Source: Bolinopsis microptera (lineage: Eukaryota > Ctenophora > Tentaculata > Lobata > Bolinopsidae). From it: 64,000 bases of DNA. Below, one piece after another: positions 1 to 9,800 of the stretch (the first letter of the stretch is position 1; each line of letters starts with the position of its first letter). The DNA lies in assembly GCF_026151205.1 (NCBI RefSeq), contig NC_087082.1, positions 16,523,401 to 16,587,400 of the forward strand. The letters run 5' to 3'. The notes under the pieces were generated by a model, which did no database searches, was not told the origin of the DNA, and saw only the letters and a list, made by a program, of their open reading frames with translations. Position numbers and translations under genes: made by a program.

Positions 1-130
1 AAATGCTCGATTACAAAAATGGGAATCCTCAAAAACATTTTTTGGTGTGGAAACAGTGCGCTAGATGTTCATTGAACTTCCTATGAGGTCATTTGGGCTG
101 GACAGTTTTAGTGTATGCCCCCCTTAAAAC
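1..130 (+). repeat. Fragment of interspersed repeat (family R1)
   Basis: The stretch is about 85% similar by eye to 7858-7985, sharing 'aatgctcgattacaaaaatg' and 'tggtgtggaaaca'. It is the distal end of a repeat whose other end is marked by 'taacccgtgcc', cut by the window edge. Positions 131-790 beyond it are AT-rich, and I see no gene or clear repeat there. Confidence 0.6.
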
Positions 131-804
131 TTGCTCATTATCAATTATAGGCTAGGATAACGATCAGTCTCTAAAATAGAATTATTATCATTAAGAATAA
201 ATTCAATTAACTACTTGTACCTCCCCTTGATGGTTGCATATTACGTGCAGGACTTGCAACTGAATTATGCAGCGTGGCAATTGCATTAATATTATGTTCC
301 GGAGATCATCAGGTATTGTTTATTTTTATCTATTATCAATAGTTTCCTCCATTCCTCGCCGTCAAATCAAATTTATCGGTGATTACTGCAAAGTAAGTTG
401 CAGTGCAAATTTTGTATAAATACCGGCGTGACTCGTAAGACGGGCGGTATCGCCCAAACGTCGTTACCAATCATAAATAAATCATCTATATTTAGGAATG
501 AATATCATAGAAATTGGTTGGAACAACGCTTGTAGTTCTGCAATTCTGATCCTGGAATTTATCTAACATACCGTTCTTCTGCAAATGCAAGAATTCTGTT
601 CATTTTATCTTTCCAAGACGTGATTATCAGTATCATTTGTATATTATGAACAACACTCTAGTCCCTTAATTCTGACCCGCGGGAAACAGCTCTATTGTTC
701 ATTTTAGTCTTACTCTGACGTTATTTATGATTATCAGTATTATTATTATTGACAATGGTTTTGAAACCAGCATTTTACTACTCTTTCCTCCATTTTAGAG
801 GATC

Positions 805-869
805 ATGGGGTTCTTGAACCAGTATAATGAGCAAATCGGACTAATTTACGACGTCTCGAAATTGAAGAG
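805..869 (+). CDS. Probable first coding exon of the Gal3ST-like gene
   Basis: A pyrimidine tract and AG (797-798) lie 6 nt before the ATG. The 65-nt exon reads MGFLNQYNEQIGLIYDVSKL plus KR and ends at a GTAAAC donor in phase 2. This fits the 6637 acceptor exactly, so AG+G completes an Arg codon. It would supply a cytosolic tail before the membrane anchor. The 5.8-kb distance to exon 2 makes it less certain. The alternative start is the in-frame ATG at 6608, which would require exon 2 to begin without splicing. Confidence 0.5.
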
Positions 870-3800
870 GTAAACAATTTTATTCTATTAATATTTTATT
901 GATATATTTTTAATATTTTTTAAAAATATCATGTTAATAAAATTGCCGCGTGACTGTTTAAAAAATGAGTAATAAGTACGTGATAACGTGAGTTATGAGG
1001 GAAAGGTTTGTCAAAATACTGCAAATAATTTCTATTTGCAGTATCTGCAGATTCTAAAAGAGAATGTTGTTTCTTTCTTAAGACTAGAAGGGGTTCGCTC
1101 CGTTGAAGGATATCACTTTGTTAATTGTTTACATAATAATACGCCATTTTAAATCTGTAATTATTGTTAAAATAATTACGATTTTATGTTTGACTGCTTT
1201 GCCTCTTTATAAATCGATTTTTAAAACTAAAACGTATCGTCCGGACTCGACTCCTTGACTTATCTTGTACATTAACCGTATCATTTACCCAAAATACTTT
1301 ATACTTATAGTAGGAATCAAAGCCAAGGTAAAAATGTTTGTGCCAGCAAATTACCAAGCGTCCAGTACAGAAAACCTCGTACCATGCATGATTCTATTTT
1401 TAGGACTGTTTGATATGGACACGTTCATTTGAGTTTGAGGATATTGGTAAATATTAATGGCCCTATCAAAAGGCACGGTGTAGTCGACTTTGTCACATAC
1501 TCTTGATGATATATTACTGGGCCGCGTTCAGCCTGTCATTCCGCCGAATCTCTATATGTTAATGAACATGATAGCCTGAGGTCCCCAGGTAATTTATAGT
1601 AGGAATCAAAGCCAAGGTAAAAATGTTTGTGCCAGCAAATTACCAAGCGTCCAGTACAGAAAGCCTCGTACCATGCATGATTCTATTTTTAGGACTGTTT
1701 GATATGGACACGTTCATTTGAGTTTGAGGATATTGGTAAACATTAGTGGCCCTATCAAAAGGCACGGTGTATTCGACTTTGTCGCATACTCTTGATGATA
1801 TCTGAACATGTGTGAAATTGAGCAAATATTGATATACCAGCTTGAACACCCTATATTAGTATTACGTACCGGATCAATCAACACCATTACAACTATACGC
1901 ACCAGTCACATAAATTATTATGTGGTAGTATGAAATGAAATGAAATGAAATGAAATGAAATAATGTGCTTGTATACCGCCCATATGGTTAGCAACTGACA
2001 CAAGTGCCAGGTACTAACCATGTCAGAGCGGTTCTAAAGGGTGAGGTGAAAATATCCAGCAACAAACAACTAAATCATCTCAAAAACAAATCTATTTAGG
2101 AAAAATTAAAACTTTAAATAAATCATATAGTAATTATAGGAAGATTTATTGATATTTACCACACTACGATTAACAATAAACCACTAAAAAACTCTTCAAA
2201 AGTAACATAATATACTTATAGGAATCAAAAGAAGGATTATTAATAATGGTAATTTGACCAAAACCCATAATCGTGGGTAGATTGGAGCGCTGCCAGTGTC
2301 TCTCTTTCCCAAACAAAAGGAAATGATATTAATTTGAATAGCCGCAAATGCAAAATGATACCGAGAATAAAATCGGTCGCTCGCTTTTCCCATTCATTTA
2401 CGGCTTACGAATTTTAATAAGTTTCCATTAATTGCATCAATCACATGCTGTCAAAATCTCTTTGGGTTGCTTTCGTGTCGATACCTAGTATTTCGGGATA
2501 AGAGTGGTAGATAGTGTCCAATTAGCTGATGTTTATTGAATCTTTATTGCAGCTGCCTTCGGGTAGTTCTTCTTAATCTATTACAATTGTATATGATTTG
2601 TTGTACTTGTAAAAGTTTGATAATTTTTCGTTCACATCGACAGTTCTTCTTATGGTTGAAATTGATTAATACAAGAAATATAGCAGCCCATACTAGGGTT
2701 TGCAACCGACATTATCGGCGATAATTTGTGAACAAGTTATTATCGGTTATCGGCGATAATTTCTAACCGATAATATCAACATTTTTTTTCTTCAAATAAA
2801 TATCATTATCATGGCATCACGAATCACGATCATGAACATTGAACATGATGATCGTGACCTCAAGACTTTTAATCGCTAGAATTGCAGATCGCCTGTTGCC
2901 TGACTGTGGCCTAGCACTTCTGCAATATTGATAATTGATATCATATTTTGTGATGGGAAAAAGATGAATTACTCGGAGACTTGAAGGCTTTCGAGGGCCA
3001 AAGTAAAACCTATAATTCGATTGAAAATTGCAGATCGCCTGTTGCCTGACTGTGGCCTAGCACTTCTGCAATATTGATAATTGATATCATATTTTGTGAT
3101 GGGAAAAAGATGAATTACTCGGACTCTCGGAGACTTGAAGGCTTTCGAGGGCCAAATTAAAACCTATAATTCGATTGAAAATAAAGCGACACAGAGAATA
3201 ACTGGGTCCGTCCCGATCGGGAAAAGGACTGGGAAGACTGTGCGGAAAACTGTTTACATAGACAGCATATTTATTATTTAGCATAACATTCCTTAAAGTT
3301 ATTCCATGGTAAATTTTCTAAAATTCACTATAAGTTGCCAGTGGTGAAACATACCTACATAGTGGCTAAACCGAATATACAATTCCCAATGTCACGTTAC
3401 ACGTATGTTCGAAAGAAAACACATATTAATTCATAATTCAGTTTTTGGAGTTCGATCAAAAAATTGGGTCATAACAATGCTAGCTCATTGTTATGACCCA
3501 ATTTTATCGCCGATAATTATCGTTATCGCCGATAATTTCAAAATCGTTATCGGTTATCGGCGATAAAAATTATTGGACCGATAATGCAAACCCTATAACC
3601 AATGTTGTACTTGTATCATAATTGTTAGATTGACCTAATCTACTATATTTTATACCAAGGAATGATAATTGGGCAGCTATAGTTAACTAAGTCACACAAA
3701 ATGTGACATTTTGAACATTATAGTGCCTAACAACCATACAGTTTCTTTCTGAGCAGTGCATATGGGAGTATGGGTCACGTCGCTAATGTGACCCATACAT

Positions 3801-6800
3801 TATATGTTAAAATGGGTGTGGTCCAAACTGGGCGTGGTTCCCGAACTCTTACGGTTTCGAGACCATGATTAAATGAAATCTCGTCAGCAGGTTTATATTC
3901 GAGTATCGACGTTTTAAAGACGTATTGGAACTCTTTAAGGGTGAAAACTCCAATATTCGGTTTTTTATGTGTATAAGAAACCGTCAAAAAATGGGCGTGG
4001 CCGGAGGGGTCAGTTCCCGGTCGAGTTGGAACCTAACATTTTTTTGGTGCTTAGTTGGCCTATAGAGCAACTAATTAACATTGATTCCTGATTATTCGGA
4101 ATAAAAAATGTTTTGTGAACCACACTATTCAACAAAAATAAAATCTAATTTTTGGTTTAATCGGCTTACCTTACGAGATATATTTAAAAGGTACGAAAAT
4201 CGGTGGTTTTTCGAAAAAAAAAACACCATATTTGCGGACAAAAAAATGTAGGCCATCGCCATTATTTCCCTTAATTATTTTTCGCATATTTTCCTTAGCT
4301 ATAACTTTATCGATTTACTATCAACTTGGGACTTATCAATATAGTAACTGTAAGTTATTAATATGATTCATCAAACAATTAATGAACACTAGTATTCGAT
4401 TATGAATTGCTTTAAAAATGATTTTGGAAACGTTCCATTAAAAAAAAGCAAGCTCTGTCACTACTTTATTGGCCAAGGCGGTGAAATTTCGGGAGTAGTG
4501 GCAGATAACAAGCACTGTCGTGTGTCGGTCTCCTATACCCTCTGGAGGATTATAAGTTAAGTTAACGCTAACTTTCAAAGGCTCCGGAGAAATTGTTTAC
4601 AAGATGAAAGAGCTGATCAGAGAAGATCTTCGTATTTCATTTTTTTAAATAACGGGTTTCATTTTTGTAAAAAATCCCCAAATATGTACCATGATTTAAT
4701 TTGGGGTATGGAATGAGGCGGTTTTTGAAAAAAAAACTCCCATATTTTCGTTCCCAAATCATTTAGGTTAGCGGAATTATGTCGAACATAAATATGTCTC
4801 GTAAGGTATGTTGCATCGAGTATATTAAAATACCGTGCAATATTGTCCTCAAAGTTAAACGAATTGATAAAGTTATCCTGCAACTTGGATAGACTAAGTT
4901 TAAAGGAAGATGTTTATTTATTTATATAATTGTGGACCGTGGTCTTATGCTACTGTCAGACAGGCTATGATCGGTGCTGCGTAATATGTTAAACTTAATT
5001 TTAAAATACTGCAGATTTCTCCTTACCGTTTGTCTTATATGTCAGAGGTGCTCTTTCAAATATATTACCGATGTTTATTGATGCTACGCCGGGTACGCCA
5101 ATATAAACCTTGTGCAATGGGCATCAAAGTTAAGCGGCTTTGTAATCACATTAAAGTAATCAAATTAGGGTAATCAAATTTGGGTAATCTGCTCGAGTTG
5201 TTAGTAACAAATGACAACTTGTTATCCGTGTTGATTAATTTGTACTTTAATGACCAGTCTTTAATTATCAGTTTTTAATTATCAGTCATGTCAAGGACAA
5301 ATGAAATTTTTGATCTTCCCACCTGGCGGCGGATAAGCCGGCTACAAGCGAATATTATCATGTTGTACAGGTTCGTTCACATAAAAGTATTCGTCAGGAA
5401 ATGGATGATGATTAGTCACTCTACAGTCGACTGTCACGTGACTTTTTAAGCACGTTCTCTTGATGGCCCTGAATGACTAATCGAAATCGTAGCCCTCTGA
5501 TCTGATCCCAACCGTAACCCTAACCTAATTTTTAACAAAAGCATATGCTGAAACCCTAACCCTAACGATAAATTAGACCAACCTCCTTGTATGGTCATAT
5601 CACGTGATCGAAAAGTTTTTTCGCCAATATCTCGCTAGGGGAGCATTTTAACCCTATGTCATGGGGGGGGGGGGGGGGGGGGGGGGGGGTGATTCAGAAT
5701 GAGTGTGCGAAAATACATCAATCTAAGTTGGTCTCAACTATCGGGGGCCCTTTTAGAAAGTCTCTAAGATCGACTGTAGAGTGATTTAGCACGCTCGTCA
5801 GAAAATTCAACAAAAATTAAAATCTAATTTTTATCTCAGTACAGTCGGCTTACCTTAACTGCAAAAACTTTAGTCGCGAAAACAATGTCATCGACAATTA
5901 TTGTCAAAGGAAAACGAATCGTTTCGTCTCATCAAGTTTCGTCGGAATTTTACTATTTTTGGACAGCTAATAAAACTTTTTAGTTTTTATTGAATAAATG
6001 GTGAAAATTGTTAAAATAATTAAATAAATATGTACTCAAATAATAGTTATTCAACTTATAATAAAATAAATCGAAAACCAAAATATTCGTCGCGAATATT
6101 TTGTACGGCGAAAGTTTTTCGTCACGAAAATGTTCGTCTAACTCTAAGTTTGGATTTCGACGAAAATATTCCACTGAAAATTTTCGCAGTTAAGGTAAGT
6201 CAAACCTCATTTTAAAATTCACTTTAAGCTGTTTTTCCGCGTTAAAGGAAGTTTTGATGTGGTAGATCAGGGATTGGTCCCAAATTAAATTTGGGACCTT
6301 GCGTTTTCATATTTAGAGCATCCTTCAGCAGGTGGAATTAATTTTACAAAAAGGAGTTGGACGGTTGGAAGATAGCTGTAAAGTACCTTCTGGTTTCTAT
6401 TTTGAATTTGCGCAAGCTTTGTAGACTTAGAACCAATAATGTAAAATATTATATCACCCATAACCCAACCACCATAATGTTTAGCAACACCTTCGAACAG
6501 TAAAACCCGAGTAACAGTATTAGTAACACCGTATGGTAATACCGCTGTCCCAAGTAAAACTCCGCTAACAATCTTGTACGCCTTGATAACATCCTTCTAA
6601 CATCCTCGTGCCTACCTTACTAACACCTTATTTCAGGAAGTACGAAACATCAATTAAGGCCAGCTCGCAGAGGACGAAGTGCGTTTCTTACGGTTTTTTC
6701 CTCATCACCATTACCTCTCTCGTCCTTTACCTTACCAGAGACGCCATGACCGCTCAACTGGTCTCTCAGCAGGCTTGTGAGTCATGCAGTTATTCTTATA

Positions 6801-9800
6801 TGTTTCAATTGCTCCAGGTGCTCCATTTGGCATTTTTCCCTTGAGACAACCATCCCTCCCCTAGAATTACTGCATTCTAGTTAGACATTTCACATGAATT
6901 ACAGGGTTCGATATAATATTAAAATAATATATAAATTCTGTTTGGATGGTCACCAATGTCCTATAAATCTTATTTTTTCGAAAATAATCTCGAAAATTGG
7001 AGCATGTGAAATTAGTGTCACTGGGCTTTGCATTAAATTTCAATAAAATTTTCGATTTCAGCATTTCCGGTGCACAAAAGAAGACATGCACTTGCAGACA
7101 AAAGTTTTGCAGAAACGATACGGACGAAGTTCGGTCAGAAGTGCTCTCCTCAAGAAAATATAATTTTTACTAAAACCCACAAAACGGGCAGCAGTACCAT
7201 CACCAATATTCTTCTCAGGTAACTGTAATAGTTTTATCAGATATAAGCACCAGATTATTCATTACTAGTATAACCCGTGCCTACGGCCTACGGCCGGGAC
7301 TTCACTATCGCAGTTGAAATGCAAAAGTATAACCCGCCTATTATATTCGAAAACACGCATTCAATTGATTTTTTGGCTTTGCAGATACAAAATTGCATTT
7401 TCTCCCATAACTTTAAAAGAAAGAACTTTAGGGTGTTTTTTTAATCATAACTCATATATAAGTACATGGTGAGTTGAAAATAGTGTGTGGAATGTAAATG
7501 TGCAAAAGATCAACCTTCCAGTTGAATAAACACATTTTTGAGGGCATCAAACACCATGCGCCAGAATTCAGAGAACAATTTCATCATTTCATGTCAAGCA
7601 TCAAAACAATCCGATGTTCCTTGACGGACTTTTCGGTCAAAACAAGCTTAAAAAGTAAAATTACCACTTTTTGACTTTACAAATTTAAAAAAATGCAGCC
7701 TTTTCAGATCTGATATCAATATTTTACACAAATCTTGAACTACATATGAATAAACTTCGTGTAAAGTTTCAGCTCGATACCACAAGAAATGATGAACTTA
7801 TAGCCTCTCCATTGCATGAAAAAAATTGTGCTTTTCCGAAAAATGCACTTTGACCAGGAAATGCTCGATTACAAAAATGGGAATCCTCAAAAAAAATTTT
7901 TGGTGTGGAAACAGGGCGCTAGATGGTCAATGATATCATTTGAGCTGGACAGTTTTGGTGTTTGCCTCCTTAACATAGATTCTGCTAAAACCTCCAGGAA
8001 TAATTACAATTTATTTTACAATTTGTCCAGAAATTATGCTGTCTACTCCGGTCGATAGTCAGTATTAAATATAGTTTTAACGGATAATAGTTAGAGAAGT
8101 GGAGCCCTGCACTGAGTCCCAGTCTATACTATACGCTGGAACATATTTATATAAGTTGATTACAAGTAAATGATCATTGACACGACCGCACCGAATATTT
8201 CTAAGGATATAAATATAGTAATATAACAATCTTGCACAACCTTGCACCCCAAAAAATTTGCACGCCCGATTGAATAATATAATTAACGATCCTACGATAG
8301 TAACAGGGGTTCTTGAAAACTTAAAGAGTTAAAGTCTGTGTCCCCGATGACTTGCTTTAGTTTGGACGGTGGTTAACGGTTCAGACTTTAAAGTTCAAAG
8401 GTCTTAATATTTACACTAATATACCTTAATATTTACACTAATATACGGCGAGGTACACAACAGAACCCAGCTACTGTACCCCTCCCTAGTAACACCCTAG
8501 TAACACCCTAGTAACACCCTAGTAACACCCTAGTAACACCATAGCAACACCCTAGTAACACCCTAGTAACACCATAGCAACACCCTAGTAACACCCTAGT
8601 AACACCATAGTAACACCCTAGTAACACTCTAGTAACACCCTAGTAACACCCTAGTAACACCCTAGTAACACCCTAGTAACACCATAGCAACACCCTAGTA
8701 ACACCCTAGTAACACCATAGTAACACCCTAGTAACCCTCTAGTAACACCCTAGTAAAACTCTAGTAACACCCTAGTAACACCCTAGTAACACCCTAGTAA
8801 CACCCTAGTAACACCCTAGTAACACCCTAGTAACACCCTAGTAACACCCTAGTAACACCCTAGTAACACCCTAGTAACACCATAGCAACACCCTAGTAAC
8901 ACCCTAGTAACACCATAGTAACACCCTAGTAACACCCTAGTAACACCCTAGTAACACCCTAGTAACACCCTAGTAACACCATAGCAACACCCTAGTAACA
9001 CCCTAGTAACACCATAGCAACACCCTAGTAACACCCTAGTAACACCATAGTAACACCCTAGTAACACTCTAGTAACACCCTAGTAACACCCTAGTAACAC
9101 CCTAGTAACACCCTAGTAACACCCTAGTAACACCATAGCAACACCCTAGTAACACCCTAGTAACACCATAGTAACACCCTAGTAACACTCTAGTAACACC
9201 CTAGTAAAACTCTAGTAACACCCTAGTAACACCATAGTAACACCCTAGTAACACCCTAGTAACAGTTCAGTATTACACTAATTGCATACGTTGCTCTTTT
9301 CTTACTATCTTATCTTAGTGCTTATCTCTGTTGATTGTAACGTGCAGCTACAGTGGTTTGTGTATCACCGTGTTACACGACCATGACCATCCCGCCCAGC
9401 GAGTATGGTGAAAAGGAGATCAACATGTTAAGGGGTGACTCAGTTGAACTTCTCAACAAGGCTATGAACGAGATGGAGATCACAGCAATTGGGCAACTAT
9501 CCCCTTCGCGCGTGAAGAAGATGAACAAGGACACTGCGTGTGACTTGTTGTACGATGCATTAATATATTTGGAGGAGTTCACTGGTGTCGTATCCACGGA
9601 CTACAAGATGGCCTCAAATTCAGTTAAACATCATATGTTCGAGACACAGGAGACCATCATTAAGTTGCAGTCAGAACTACTAGCCTGCAAAAATGAACAG
9701 TTGGAATCGTTGCAGACGTCAGTTAAATCGTCAGTCGGAGAGTCTGTCAAGGCTGAATTCCAATCCTTCAGCTCGGTATTACAGGCGAATTGTCCAGAAT

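Noticed and set aside
7816-8058. 80-aa ORF
   Set aside because: Overlaps the R1 repeat; the homologous segment at 1-130 does not keep the frame.
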